64,000 nt of DNA from Ascarosepion bandense (Eukaryota > Mollusca > Cephalopoda > Sepiida > Sepiidae), in the NCBI GenBank assembly GCA_037127315.1, contig JBBBDQ010000330.1, positions 7,565,001-7,629,000 on the forward strand, read 5' to 3'. Positions 1-10,985 of this stretch are shown piece by piece (the stretch's first letter is position 1; each line of letters begins with the position of its first letter). The translations under genes and the position numbers were made by a program. The notes beneath the pieces were generated by a model. The model was not told the origin of the DNA and did not search any database. It worked only from the letters and a program-made list of their open reading frames with translations.

Positions 1-1331
1 ATGAGAATGCCGAGAAAAATGGTAAAACCTTGTGCTAATTTATTGTAACTTGACCTCTGTAAAATAAAACAGAATTCTTAACTACTGAAGAAACCATTTG
101 CTTTTGTTATTAACAGAAAGTCACATTTAGAAATATTTTGTACTTTGAACTACTGAAATTGTTTGTTTTTTTATTGGCACTGTACCATTCTGTAAGTAGA
201 CAATTGTGAAGACTCTGCAGACTTATGGTAAAGGTCATGGTCTAGTGATGTATGAATTTTACACAACTGGTGATATTATCAGTAAAGTGATGATGATAGT
301 TTGCTCCTGTAAACAATATGAGGCATGACCAGCTCTGAGTAAATGGACTGTAATAATTTTGCTTGATTTGCCTGACTGAACTATCATAATTTTTTTTTAA
401 TAGCTGTTCAATGCTTCATCTTGATCTATTATGTCTGCAATGGAAATGAAAGTGGATTAATGGTTAACAGTTTGGAAAATGGAATAAATAAACCATGTTC
501 AAATTCCAGCAAAACTTACATTCACTTTTTACTAATGCTTTTCTGAAAGTCTTGAAGGTATTTCTCCTCTCTAGATATGTGTAAATTTGCAGGGCAGAGA
601 AGTCTGTTTATGCTTGATTGGCAACCAATCTAGAAAGACAACTCCAAATTTTAAAAGTTGGAGGAGGCACTTGTAAAACACTTAACCAATTCTTCCAAGA
701 GCGATGCACTATTTACAGAAATTAATGAGAAAAGAAGCTATTGGTAATGGTAATATTGTTGGTTTCCTTATAAGTAAGCATTTGGCATTCATTGACCGGA
801 CAACTAGAGCTACTATCGGTTGAAATTAATAAAATTTTTCTATTAAATCAATTTTTCAGGAAAATAGGTTTGTCACATCCACTAAATGTTATTGTTCTTT
901 CTAATATTGATAAGAATTTTCTTTTGAACCATTTATTTGAAGTAGTGGGTAATGTTAATATCTTGATTATGTAATTGTTTTCATTTTGTACTCTTCATTT
1001 TAGTTGTTGGTGTCATTGAAATGCCTCAAGTGATGTGATCTCTTTTATTTGATAAAGTTCTTTGTTACTCTGTATGACCAAATAGTATGTCTCCTATTTT
1101 ATAACCACTAAGATTATGAAATTACTTACAACATAAAACATTTGAAATGTTGGCAAGCCAGAACTGTCAACATCTCAAATGGACACCCCACTTAAAAATA
1201 GTTACATATCTAACAAGTGATCTGTTTAAGATAAAGGGAGTTCTTTTATAGAGAACCTCTAATTCAATCAATAAAACCTGGAATTTTTTAGATGAGGCCT
1301 TATTATATACTTTGCTATTTAGATCAGTATT
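1..1331. other. AT-rich non-coding sequence, no feature recognised
   Basis: No open frame with protein-like composition, SINE or LINE motif was recognised here. Given the MPPE1 exons downstream on the + strand it may be intron or 5' flank of that gene, but nothing in the sequence decides between the two. Confidence 0.5.
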
Positions 1332-1772
1332 TTGTTAGAAACAAAGAAAAAAGTATTAGACTGTTATGTGATATCTGTTCCCCTATATGGCAACAAATGC
1401 TGGACGATCTTCTCAAAGATGAAGGAGAGGCTTAGAACAACAAAAATGTGGTTCCACGGAAGGATGCTGAGGTTACCATGGATCAAAATTGTGAGCAACG
1501 ACAAGGTTTTGGAGAGGATGCAATTGAAAAGGAAACTTATACTAAGCATCAGAAAGAGATGTCTTGGAGAATCAACTACTCACAGGATGGACAGAGGGAA
1601 AGAGAGACAGGGAAAAACAGTGCAAGGTATACTTGTTGGGCTTGAGCAAATGGATGGTAGAGCAGGGTTTGGGAGAGATAATAAAAAAAAAAGTGTTAAG
1701 AGCACAAAGTATAGGGAAAAGTGGAGGTCCATCATTGCCTACATCCCAAAAGGACATGGCACATAAAGAAGA
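1332..1772 (+). pseudogene. RTE-like LINE fragment (RT C-terminal region, 5'-truncated)
   Basis: The translated sequence starts with the LETKKKVLDCYVISVPLYG block and continues with CWTIFSKMKERL, RMLRLPWIK and VSNDKVLERM. This order is typical of the region after the RT domain of RTE-clade (BovB-like) non-LTR retrotransposons. The frame is shifted after about 1565. The 3' end (ATCATTGCCTACATCCC then a GGACATGGCACATAAAGAAG-like end) recurs in every copy of this family in the window, which marks it as the true 3' terminus. It is dead and 5'-truncated, as most RTE copies are. Confidence 0.7.
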
Positions 1773-2069
1773 TATTTGTCTTAGTTGTTATACTTACATT
1801 TTGGCCATTATATCCTTTGGTTTTCTGTAGATGTCTTTTGTAATACTCAGTAAGCCTCTTGGAATCTTTAACAGAACACTTTATTCAATTCATAGAAATA
1901 GATAGTTCTTATTTTGATTTCCATATTTAGTGGTTATTTCATATCAGTTACTTCTTAATAACTTTATTCACTTTTGTGTTATGTATCCATTTCTTCTACT
2001 AAAAAAGAATATGTGACATTTCAGCACTACCAGACCCAGAAATTGAACTCACAATTGTCAAGCTTATGG

Positions 2070-2540
2070 CCACATCACATTCTTATATGATCACTGATGT
2101 TAGACAATGTTGTGCCTGATCAGTACCTAGATGGATCATCGCTTGGGAATATCAAGTGCTGTAAGTTTTGATGTGCAGGTGGTGTAATGAACAATGATTC
2201 AGAATTGGATATCGAAGAGCCAAGTTCCAGTTAATTTTTTTTTTATATTCATTTATGGGCAAATATCCTTGAGAAAGGAATGAATCCACCCCTGTCTTCT
2301 CCCTAGCTATAGATTAACCCTTTGTTGCATATTGATTACAATTGTAACCAATATGCCACAAAGGTTAGAGAAAGGTTGCAATTGTAACCCATATGCAACA
2401 AAGGGTTAACTAGTAGAACTTGTCAATAATTTATTATTACCCCCACCACCCACCAAAAAAAAAATTTTTTTTACACTCTAAAAATATTTTTTGACTTTAA
2501 ATAACCTGCAAAATGTTGATAAGACATAAGACAAATCAAG
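2070..2540 (+). repeat. Composite SINE: 5S rRNA-like head plus tRNA-like unit plus hairpin tail
   Basis: Positions 2070-2165 resemble 5S rRNA: TATGGCCACATCAC near the start, then CCTGATCAGTACCTAGATGG and CGCTTGGGAATATCAAGTGC, with a damaged middle. A tRNA-like segment follows (2170-2245) with an A-box-like GGTGGTGTAATG and a B-box-like AGTTCCAGTT. The body ends near 2530 in TTAAATAACCTGCAAAATGT and TTGATAAGACATAA. The same order occurs at 61875-62240 and, with a damaged head, at 36245-36540. Inserted material, possibly a partial duplication, lies at about 2330-2410. Confidence 0.65.
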
Positions 2541-3275
2541 CAATAAACTTACAACTGCCAGGGAACTAAATGTGTTTTAACTAATGCTTTTATCCACTCG
2601 ACCATATGCCTCTTGTGAATTGTGATTTCAGTCCTTGGTAATGAAAATCATATACTCTGCTTTAGTGTAAGGATTAGAAAAATGACTCCAATGTAAATAT
2701 GGCTGGTGTATATTTGTTAACTGATAGGAAATGTTCCTTAATCATGGAAAGTAGTATGAGAGTGATCTTCCATGGTACTAACTGTGTGACAATGCCTTAC
2801 AGTATTAATAGAAGGTTAAAGACAAAAAACAAATTCTAAATGCAGTCCGACTTCTTTAATCTAACATTTTATGATCAGGCAACTCTCATGGTCTGTTACT
2901 TTTTGAATTAGTCACCTTTAGATTACAACTTTCTGCAGCAGCCAGAAATAGCAGTGTTTTGGTGATATGGTCTTTCTCATTTCTTACATATCTCCAAAAA
3001 TTGTAATTTAAATGCAGCATCAGGTGCTATCTTCTATCTTCTTGAATCACATTTATCTTTCATCCTTTCTTCAATACCCACTGTACCCAGTCTTTTCTCT
3101 CACTGTAACACCCTGCACACTAGTGGCAGTCCCAACTTGCTTTGGATAAAATGGTTTAAAAAAAATATATATATAGCTGCATATTTACCCACTAAAGAAT
3201 AGAAACTATATATTACTTTTTTGTCTTTAGGCATTTTTTTCCTCTTTATATTGAATGAAACGATAAATAGTGTTT
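2541..3275. other. Non-coding, no feature recognised
   Basis: AT-rich sequence with a short AT run near 3163-3173. I see no gene, RNA or assignable repeat. Confidence 0.4.
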
Positions 3276-3600
3276 GGAAGCAGTAATCATTGTTTTATTT
3301 CCCGTTTAAAGCTTTGTTTCACCTTTGATAATACAGCGTTATACAAAAAGCAATGGCAACCTACTGTGGGATAATCTGCCCAGTCAGTCATGTTTCTTTC
3401 GAAACATGATTGCCCAAAGCGTGTATCATGCATGGCACTTAACTGACTAACATGGGTAATAAGCTGGCAATACTATGTTTACATACGGTTTTTAGGGATT
3501 ATTTCTACCAGCCAACATTTTCTGTGGTCCAGTAGAGGCCTGTCCCAAGGGTACGGACTAAAGAGGTTGGACTGTACTGTTATAGCAAATAGAATAAACT
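3276..3600. repeat. Local repeat, copy I (interrupted by a SINE fragment)
   Basis: The segments 3276-3344 and 3455-3600 match 8916-9014 and 9537-9740 (shared words TTTAAAGCTTTGTTTC, TTTGATAATACA, GAGCTGGCAA-like and ATTTTCTGTGGTC). It is the distal part of a repeat present three times within 6.5 kb. In this copy a SINE 3' fragment sits between the two halves. Confidence 0.6.
3345..3449 (+). repeat. tRNA-derived octopus-type SINE, 3' fragment
   Basis: Matches the 3' third of the SINE seen in full at 16537-16839: GCAATGGCAACCTACTG, the CAGTCAGTCATG block, GTGTATCATGCATGGCACTT and AACTGACT. The tRNA-like head is absent, so this is a truncated copy lodged in local repeat copy I. Confidence 0.8.
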
Positions 3601-3639
3601 ATCAACAGAACTAACCCAATCACGAGGCAGTTCTTCTTT

Positions 3640-3875
3640 ATGTGCCATGTCCGTGTCCCCTCATAGCATAGGCAATTATGACTCTCCACAACTTCTTGTT
3701 CTTTGTAAGTCTTAATAATTTGTCTTTTTGTTGTTTCTCACTAAGAATATTATACATTATTTTCCTTTGTTTCTCTTTCCTTCAATCTGTACTGTGACTA
3801 CCAGATTTTCCACACCCTTCTTCCTCATTATATGCTTAGAACTGTCTTTTGTTTCCATTTTCTCTAAGATTTTGT
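3640..3875 (-). pseudogene. RTE-like LINE 3' fragment, antisense
   Basis: Read on the minus strand it carries the family's 3' end (ATGTGCCATGTCC on the + strand) and the KEGLxNL-type stretch. Homology stops abruptly at TTTTGTTG near 3875 and resumes at about 8747 after a nested block of insertions, so this and 8747-8870 were once one fragment. Confidence 0.65.
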
Positions 3876-3993
3876 TGAAGACTGCAATTGTTATCCTATT
3901 TCATTTGTGTTTACGGAATGTGTACAAAACTTTTGCTTGTTATAATTCTATGGGTAGATAAAAAATTTTTTAGTTCTTTTAATGCATAGTATA
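3876..3993. repeat. Left part of local repeat copy II (before the Gypsy element)
   Basis: Matches 9136-9269 almost base for base (CATTTGTGTTTACGGAATGT, ATTCTATGGGTAGATAAAAA, AATGCATAGTATA). The repeat continues on the other side of the Gypsy element at 8637. Its last five bases, GTATA (3989-3993), are duplicated at 8637-8641. Confidence 0.75.
3989..3993. repeat. Target-site duplication GTATA (left)
   Basis: GTATA directly abuts the TG of the left LTR and is repeated immediately after the right LTR at 8637-8641. The unoccupied paralogous site reads CATAGTATATACTAAG with a single GTATA. Confidence 0.85.
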
Positions 3994-4209
3994 TGTAATG
4001 TTTGGTGTTGGAGACAATCGATGCTTGCTAAACATTGACTACCATCATTGTGGGTCAACAGGATGTATCATGATTAATGAGAGAGCGAAAACAAACCCTG
4101 CTAGCATGCTTGGCATTTTTCTTATTATCTTGTTCCCTTCTGGATCAGCAGGGGCCATAACCCCTGTGACACCAGAGGTTATTTCCCTTTTATTGGTCAG
4201 GACATTACA
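3994..4209 (-). repeat. Gypsy 3' LTR
   Basis: A 216-bp terminal repeat with TGTAATG...CATTACA inverted ends, aligned throughout with 8420-8636. An A-rich purine run on the minus strand (4213-4226, seen as T on +) just upstream is a candidate polypurine tract. Confidence 0.9.
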
Positions 4210-4453
4210 ATGCTTTTTTTTTTTTTCAACTGGAGAGTTCATCCAATATAGCTGGAGTACTTGCATCATCGTGTAGGAGGAGACGTCTGTTAACCTAAGT
4301 AAAAGAAAGATGACAATGAATCAGATTATTATGTACAGAGATATGTTTTGTTTAGTTTTTTTTTTTTTTTGTTAGTAATCAAGTCTTTTGGGTGGTTGTC
4401 TTGTCCAGCCTGAACGCCTGAAGTTTAAAGTTGTGTGTTTTGCCTGGTTGTCT

Positions 4454-5480
4454 TTAGGTTTTGGTGGCATCACCACGTGTGTGGCTTTCATCTTCAGGGG
4501 AGGAGTAATTGTGTAGGTTATGTGTGGGGTTTCTTGGTTGTTTAGGGATTTTTTTGAAGAAGCTGGCATTTCTTGTTGTTTGGTTGCCCTTGTGTGTGGC
4601 AGTAATCATGGATCCCTTTTTCTTTGTTACAGTCATTGGGTTAGGTTGGTAAGGTGTGAGGGCCTTTGAGGTGTAGTTGCTTTTTACGATGACTGTGTCA
4701 CCGACACTGAGATCATTAGGTTTCACATGTGCCTTTCTATTGGTGTATCGCTTTATCGTTCTGTTGGCTTGGGTGTCACACTCCCTAGGGTCTTCGGCTA
4801 TAGGTGTGGTTAGGTGTGGCAGGTGGTTTTTTTTATGGTCCGGCCAAATAGGATTGTGGCTGGGGCTACGTCGGTGGTACAGTGTGGCAATGTCCGGTAG
4901 TCCGGTAGGAATTTGAATAATTCCTGCTTCCAGCTTTGGCCTTTGGTTACGGCAGCTTTGATGGACTTTCTTACAGTGTGCATAAAGCATTCTGTTTCAG
5001 CATTGGTTTGGGGCCATAGGGGTGTTATTTTTCTGTGCCTGAATCCGGTGATGGAGGCATAGGCATTGAAGTCATAGCTGTTGAATGGTGGACCGTTGTC
5101 CATTTTGAATAAGACTGGCACCCCAAATTTAGCGAATATCTTGTCCAGATGGGGTATGACTGATGTTGTAGAGATGGAGGCTCGGATGTCAACAATGACA
5201 TAGTGTGAATATTCATCTGTGACAACAAGAAGGTACTTTCAATTTTGAAAGTGTCCAAAGTCAGCACTGACTTCTGCCCATGTGGCTGTTGGTAGTGGGA
5301 ACATTTGCAGTGGCTCTCTTGCCGGTTTGTGGGTACTGATCTGGCAGGTGTGGTAGTTCCTGATGTTTTCTTCCACTAGGGGCTGCATGTTCTTGAACTA
5401 GACCTTTTCTTGAAGGAGGGCCATGGTTTTCGCAATGCCCTGATGTCCGGCATGTGCTAATTTGACAGCTCTGTTTTGTA
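4454..5480 (-). pseudogene. Gypsy integrase region (decayed)
   Basis: Minus-strand reading, in fragments. There is a HAGHQGIAKTM zinc-finger start with a later YHTCQ. The core has SADFGHFQ (first Asp), FKMDNGPPFNSYDF (second Asp) and PQTNAETECFMHTVRKS (catalytic Glu region). A C-terminal part holds LSVGDTVIVKSNY and ends near 4454. This is the DDE integrase that would insert the cDNA. A stop between zinc finger and core and frame changes near 5020-5120 show it is inactive. Confidence 0.85.
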
Positions 5481-6180
5481 GCATTTCAGGCAGCAGTATC
5501 CGGCGCCTTTTGAGAATTATGCTGTCCTTATGTGCTAGTGATAGTTTGGCACGGTTGGCAAACAGGGTGTGGAATGTTGCTTTGCTTATGCCATCCTCAA
5601 CACCATGCTATTTGTTGGTAAGAATAGCTTGGATGACGTTGGTAAGTGTCTTGTCTCTTGCAGTTTTTATTGCAACTTCATCAATTGTCATTGCTTTGGG
5701 AGTTGAAGTTGAGAGGATGTAGTTTATATATTCCTCTGCTATTTTCTGTTCTCTGCTGCTTGGTGGCAGGTGCATTGGATGGCAGCTGAGATAGTCAGTT
5801 GGGTTGTCATGGCCTAGTCAGTATATGACAGCCATGCTGTACGGATGTGTTCTTAAAACCCAATGTTCAATGCATGCTGACAGTTGGGAGCTCTCATTGT
5901 TGAAAATGGATGTTAGGGGTTTGTGATCTGTATGGACAGTAAATGGGGCTCACATGCCCATGTGATAGCAAGTGCTTCACGTTCTGTTTGGGAGTATCTT
6001 TGTTCAACTGTGGATAGTGCTCAGCTTGCAAACTGTACTATCCATCCATTTTGTGACAGCACGTGTTTGTTCGGGTCAAAGTAAGGAAGTGAGTATGCTT
6101 TGCTCAGGGCTTCCTTGATGTTTTTTAGACATTTAGTGTGCTGTTCAGTCCAGGACCACTGCATATTTTTTTTTATGTTA
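5481..6180 (-). pseudogene. Gypsy RNase H / connection region (heavily decayed)
   Basis: This lies between RT and integrase on the minus strand, where Gypsy elements carry RNase H. Only short scattered stretches such as a TLGFKNTSVQ-like segment can be read and stops are dense. The assignment rests mainly on position. Confidence 0.5.
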
Positions 6181-6910
6181 ATTGACGTAGTTCATGGGTC
6201 AGGGTTGCATAGTTTGGAATGAATTGTGCACCACAGAAGTTGGTCATCCCCAACAAGCTTCTGACTTCTGACGCATTTTTAGGGTCGGGTAGTCGAAGGA
6301 TTGTTTTTATTTTAAGATTACTTGGGCTGATGCCTTCATTACCGAAGGTGTGTCCAAGGAATTCTAGTGACCTCTTGTTATACCCATTCAGGGTGAGGCC
6401 TTTTTCGCGAAGTCATTGGAATATTGCGTGGAGGTTTTGGTCGTGATCCTGCTGGTCTGATCCGAAACAAAGGATGTCATCACTGATGTTGATGGCTCCC
6501 TTAATTTCTGCAAATGCTTGACTGATTTCTTCCTGGAATATTTCACTGGCAGAGTTGACACCGAAGAATATCCTTTTGTATCTGTACAGACCTAGGTGTG
6601 TTGCAAAGGTAGTTATGTATCAGGATTCTTCAGCTAATTCCAATTGGTTGTAACCCTGATTGAGGTCTAATTTGCTGAAGATGTTAGCTCCCAATAGAAT
6701 GGTTTTCAGCACATTGAGTGTGGGGGTTGGATGTCATTCCCTTTTGATAGCTTTGTTTGCTGCTCTCATATCAATGCAAACCATGATTTTCTTTTGGTCC
6801 TTTTTTGGTACCACTACAATAGGAGATACCCATGGTGTCAGTCCATCTGCTTTTTCAATTACTCCCAGTTTCTCATCTTTGTGTATCAGTTCTTCTATGT
6901 CTTTCCTCAC
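6181..6910 (-). pseudogene. Gypsy reverse transcriptase (decayed)
   Basis: Minus-strand motifs in RT order: LIHKDEKLGVIEKADG, TPWVSPIVVVPKK, MVCIDMRAANKAI, NIFSKLDLNQGYNQLEL, YKRIFFGVNSASEIFQ, then the catalytic box NISDDILCFG (about 6470-6490, the Ile-Ser-Asp-Asp variant common in this Gypsy group), and LEFLGHTFGNEGISP. Several in-frame stops interrupt it, including one after the first block and one after AIKRE. Confidence 0.88.
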
Positions 6911-7478
6911 TTAAAAGGGGACTCTGAGCAATGGGCGGCATGTTTTCATCGCTGTATATGTGAACATTTTTATCTTTCAGTCTACCTAGGCCATTGAACA
7001 GGTCTGCATAGTCCTCCAGAAGTTTGAGGGTAGAGGGTGGGGTTTGTGCATCAGAGTTACTGATGTGGTTAACTGAGAGCTTGTTCGCTGACAGTAGTTT
7101 GAGCCTCTTACATGTTTCCCAGCTAATGATGGGTTTTTCTGGGCCCTTTATTACATGTACATCAGCTTGGCAAGAGATGCCCCTAAACTCTAGAAGTGTG
7201 CTGAATTGACCTAGAACCAGAGTGGTTTCTTTGACACCAAATCCAGATATTACAGTTTTTGTTGGTTGGAGGTGGGGTGCTGGTCTTAAGCACTTGAAGT
7301 CTGCTTCAGACAGGATGTTAAGAGTGGCACCTAAGTCAGCTAATACATGAAATGTTTGGTGGCTATCGCCAAAAGGTACATTGAAGCAGGGAAGGTTTTT
7401 CATCTTACCTGTATGGAATATATGTTCCGTGTCACTGCCGTTGGTTGAGTCCCGTTGATGATCCTCAATGCAGTTCAC
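6873..7478 (-). pseudogene. Gypsy aspartic protease and start of RT
   Basis: A 201-residue open stretch on the minus strand. The protease motif reads FHVLADLGATLNILSEADF; the usual D-T/S-G-A has become D-L-G-A. FGVKETTLVLGQF and VHVIKGPEKPIISWETCKRL follow in normal order, and LFNGLGRLKDKNVHIYSDEN leads into RT. The frame leaves RT at its end, so the pol polyprotein is broken. It begins only a few bases after the gag stop. Confidence 0.85.
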
Positions 7479-7481
7479 CAG

Positions 7482-8310
7482 TCATTGACGGGTTTGGTTT
7501 TGTGGGCATGGGGGATGATTTGTTCTTGATTGTCTGTTTTCATCATTTAGTTTTCTGAAACAGACAGAGGTAAAATGCTCCCATCTTCGGCAATAAGTAC
7601 ACTGGTTGGGGAATGCAGGGCAAGTCATTGGTCCCTGTTCATGTGGGTATTTCCCATTGCAATTTCTATGCCTGTTTTGCTGGAGAGGGTTGCGTGGCTG
7701 TTGTTGTTCGTATGAGACTTTGTTCACTAGTGCAGTGGTAGTGGTAGTTTCAGTAGTGGCGTTGGCATCTTCTAAGCGCATCCGTTGTAAGTGTGTTGCC
7801 ATAGTTTCTGTTGTTTTGGCATAATTTATTAGGTCGCTTAAGGACATATTTGAATTCATCAGTCCTTTTTGGCAAACTTTCTCAGATAAACAGCCTGTTA
7901 TTAGCTGGGATTTTATTTCGGCATTTGTGTCTGCAAAGTGGCACATGGCTGCTGCTTCTTTTAATTTCCGGTAAAAATTCTCTATATTCGGAGTGGTTTG
8001 TTTCAGCTTTCGAAACACAAACCGGTTATATTCCATGTTGTTCTGTGGGTTGAAGTGGTTCTGCACAGCTGAGATGAGTTTATCGAAATGTGTTTCGTTT
8101 TCTCCTGGTGTGATCTGTTCGAACGGCAGTTTGTTGATAAGGTCGTTCATCGCTTTGCCCACAAACGTTAGCAGAATTGCTTTTTGTCTTTTATCATCCT
8201 CTGTCATGTGTGATGAAATAATTTTTTAGTCTGTTGATGTATTTTGTCCATCTTGCAGCTTTGGTTTCTGGCTCACAGTTGAATTCTACATAGTGTGATA
8301 GAGTGGCCAT
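7482..8310 (-). pseudogene. Gypsy gag with zinc knuckle, one frameshift
   Basis: It starts at the minus-strand ATG ending at 8310 (MATLSHYVEFNCEPE), about 110 bases inside the 5' LTR. A one-base-type shift near 8208 separates the first 36 residues from the remaining 241. The C-terminal part holds a CX2CX4HX4C zinc knuckle, CTYCRRWEHFTSVC, typical of nucleocapsid RNA binding. Apart from that shift the frame is open to 7482, so gag is the best-preserved gene of the element. Confidence 0.85.
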
Positions 8311-8402
8311 GTTTGTTTTGTAGCACGTTAGAATGTTTGTTGTTGTTTTTTTTTTGCGTTTCTTTGTCTATTTTTTTATTTTTTTGTTGTTGAGCAAACG
8401 AC

Positions 8403-8419
8403 TCTGTCCTCATTGCCAA
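8403..8419 (-). other. Candidate tRNA primer-binding site
   Basis: Directly inside the 5' LTR the minus strand reads T then TGGCAATGAGGACAGAG. The TGG start fits a primer-binding site pairing with a tRNA 3' CCA. The tRNA was not identified. Confidence 0.45.
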
Positions 8420-8636
8420 TGTAATGTTTAGTGTTGGAGACAATCGATGCTTGCTAAACATTGACTACCATCATTGTGGGTCAACAGGATGGATGATGAT
8501 TAATGAGAGAGCGAAAACGAACCCTGCTAGCGTGCGTGGCGTTTCTTCTTATTATCTCATTCTCTTCCGGATCCACAGGGGCCGTAACCCCTGTGACACC
8601 AGAGGTTATTTCCCTTTTATTGGTCAGGACATTACA
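8420..8636 (-). repeat. Gypsy 5' LTR
   Basis: A 217-bp repeat matching 3994-4209, with TGTAATG and CATTACA ends. The GTATA target duplication follows at 8637-8641. Confidence 0.9.
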
Positions 8637-9014
8637 GTATATACTAAGTATTTACTATATTTTCAAGTTAGCATTTGTTCAAATAGTCAGAATCAATAAT
8701 AGAAAGTCACCACATATATATATATGGTGACAGTACATTCATAACATCCTCAGCATACTTCTGTAGAACTACATTTCTGTTACTTCAGGTCTTTTTCATT
8801 TGTGAAAAGTTTATCCAGCATTAACTGTGATATATGTGAATAGATGTCACATAGCCGTTCAGTATGCTTGAAAATGTGGAGTTACTGCATGAAACAATAA
8901 AAACTGAAAGCATTAATGATTGTTTTGTTTCCTGCTTTAAGCTTTGTTCTACCTTTTGATAATACAACAATATATATGTGGAATGAGCTGGCAAGACTGT
9001 CTGCAAAGGGTTTT
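8637..9014. repeat. Right part of local repeat copy II
   Basis: Matches 9270-9632: TACTAAGTATTTACTATATT, GAAAGTCACCA followed by a TA run and GGTGACAG, then an antisense RTE fragment, then CATGAAACAATAAAAACTGA and TTTGATAATACAACAATAT. With 3876-3993 it forms one copy of the repeat, split by the Gypsy element. Confidence 0.8.
8747..8870 (-). pseudogene. RTE-like LINE fragment inside local repeat copy II
   Basis: Antisense match to the family's RT C-terminal region: CAGCATACTTCTGTAGAAC on + is the complement of the conserved TTCTACAGAAGGATGCTG. It continues to a CATAGCCGTTCAGTA stretch, the complement of the DCYVIS codons. It continues the fragment that broke off at 3875. Confidence 0.6.
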
Positions 9015-9137
9015 TAATCAAGCTGGTAGAAAAATTTCAATGACTATTCACAGTCACATATAGACGCTGTAAATTGTCGGTAATGGCATAAGCTCGTCAG
9101 AAGTTTGCATTTTAATTATTTAAACGGAAGCCAGTCA

Positions 9138-9342
9138 AAGACTGCAATTTCTATTCTATTTCATTTGTGTTTACGGAATGTGTACAAAACTTTTGCTTGT
9201 TACTTTTTGTTGCATTTGTTAATAATTCTATGGGTAGATAAAAATTTTTTTATTTCTTTTAATGCATAGTATATACTAAGTATTTACTATATTTTCAAGT
9301 TAGCATTTGTTCAAATGGTCAGAAGCAATAATAGAAAGTCAC

Positions 9343-9373
<31 letters not shown>

Positions 9374-9740
9374 GGTGACAGCACATCCATAACATCCTCA
9401 GCATACTTCTGTAGAACTACATTTCTGTTACTTCAGATCTTTTTCATTTGTAGGGATATTGTCTAGCATTAACTGTGATATATGTGAATAGATGAAAATG
9501 TGGAGTTACTGCATGAAACAATAAAAACTGAAAGCATTAATGATTGTTTTGTTTCCTGCTTTAAGCATTGTTCTACCTTTTGATAATACAACAATATGTG
9601 GAATGAGCTGGCAAGACTGTTTGCAAAAAGTTTTTTTTTTTTTGTTAGAAGTGATTTCTGTCATCTGGCATTTTCTGTGGTCTGTTAGCGGCCTGGTCCC
9701 AACAGTGCCGGATCAAGGAAGTTGTATTGTACACTTCTTA
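9138..9740. repeat. Local repeat copy III, with the empty Gypsy target site
   Basis: A second full copy of the repeat at 3876-3993 plus 8637-9014, without the retrotransposon: AATGCATAGTATATACTAAG is uninterrupted near 9261-9280. It has a longer TA run (about 9350-9373), an antisense RTE fragment (about 9396-9500) and a 3' part also found at 3455-3600. A T run lies near 9629-9644. Confidence 0.85.
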
Positions 9741-10380
9741 GCGTATTCCATACCAAAATCTTTTTCTATGAATCCTATACAGACGCAGCAAGAATATATT
9801 TTCTCTAGACAACTGGTATTTCAATACCAACTGTCTTATTTGTTAAGATCGTTTTATTTCTTTCCTCGATAATAATCCTTTTGTTGACACAAAAAGAAAA
9901 GGCTGTGTGGCGCAATGGGAACTGTGCAGGTGTTAATATAAAAAAACAAAGTAAATGATTCATATTCTCTTAAGATTTTTTGAAATGTTTAGTCATTAGT
10001 GGTTGGCTGTTATTTGTAGGTATTGATCTGGACAGAACAAAAATAGTTTCAGGATATGAAAATAGATATGATCTTTCAGTATAAAGGCATTAGATAGGAA
10101 AAAATATGTCACTCCTTAGGCAAGAAGATGACTAAAATATATTAGCATTTGCCTAGTATTGTTGTTGTGTAGACATAACACCAGGACAGTGCCAGTTGTT
10201 CTTTTATTTCAAGAACTGACTCATATGGTTTAATCATGAAGTAAATGGTTAGTTCATCAGAAATAAGTCTGGCAAAAGAAAATAGAAAAGGTTTGTTCAA
10301 GTATTTCATATTTCATAAAGCCATGAATATAAAACTAATAAAATTTAACTGAATGATGTATACATTACCCCGACAGTAGT
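9741..10380. other. Non-coding, no feature recognised
   Basis: AT-rich with no gene, SINE or LINE motif that I could support. Confidence 0.4.
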
Positions 10381-10985
10381 ATCTCGAGTAATATCAAAAC
10401 TTGACCCCCATAAGGCGAGCGGTGGTGATAGAATCCCGGTGATTGTCCTTAAGAAATATGCCCCTGAACTCTCATCTCTCCTCTCTAAACTGTATAACTA
10501 CTGCCTTTCTGCTTCCTCTTTTCCTGCATGCTGGAAGTCCTTTTCTGTCATTCCTGTATTTAAGAACTTTGTTGAACCCTCGGACCCATCCAACTATCGC
10601 CCTATCAGCCTTCTTCCAATTTTCGGGAAAGTGTTCGAAGCCATTATTAATGCTGAAATAGTTACACATCTTACTGCCTATAAACTATTCTCTGACAGGC
10701 AGTATGGCTTCCGCTTTGCCAAGTCCACGGTCAACATGCTAATAACCATTACGGAGTACATGTTCTAGGCCCTTGAGGAGTCTGGCAAGGCTTATGCTGT
10801 TGCTCTGGACATCTCCAAGGCTTTTGACAGGGTTTGGCATGCTGGCCTTCTATGCAAACTATGGGGTTATGGTATTACCGGATGCTTGCTTGATCTGATC
10901 CAATCTTTTCTAAGTAATGCATAATGAAGGTTATCTTGAATGGGCATGCCTCCACATCTTACTGTACAAATACTGGTGTCCCTCT
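10381..10985 (+). pseudogene. Jockey/CR1-like LINE fragment, RT domain (copy A)
   Basis: RT motifs in order: KYAPELSSLLSKLYNYCLSA, NYRPISLLPIFGKVFEAII, FSDRQYGFRFAKSTVNML, then after a stop VALDISKAFDRVWHAGLL and YGITGCLLDLIQSFLS. It ends at about NTGVPL, just before the catalytic YADD. It is 5'- and 3'-truncated with a stop at 10766-10768 and a frame change near 10920. The family is a non-LTR retrotransposon with an apurinic-type endonuclease, better preserved at 55465-58190. Confidence 0.85.

Larger units (their letters stand above)
3994..8636 (-). mobile_element. Gypsy (Ty3-like) LTR retrotransposon, complete but inactive
   Basis: A 4.64-kb element on the minus strand. Its LTRs (3994-4209 and 8420-8636) begin TGTAATG and end CATTACA, and GTATA is duplicated at both edges (3989-3993, 8637-8641). 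Gag, protease, RT, RNase H and integrase follow in the Gypsy order, closest in style to the K02A2.6-like invertebrate group (inferred from memory). The LTRs differ at roughly 15 positions over 217 bp, mostly transitions, so insertion is not recent. Every reading frame carries stops or frameshifts. No envelope-like frame is visible. The empty target survives in the paralogous copy at about 9265-9280. Confidence 0.92.

Noticed and set aside
5025..5267. Separate gene at 5025-5267 (minus strand)
   Set aside because: It is an out-of-frame reading of the Gypsy integrase core.
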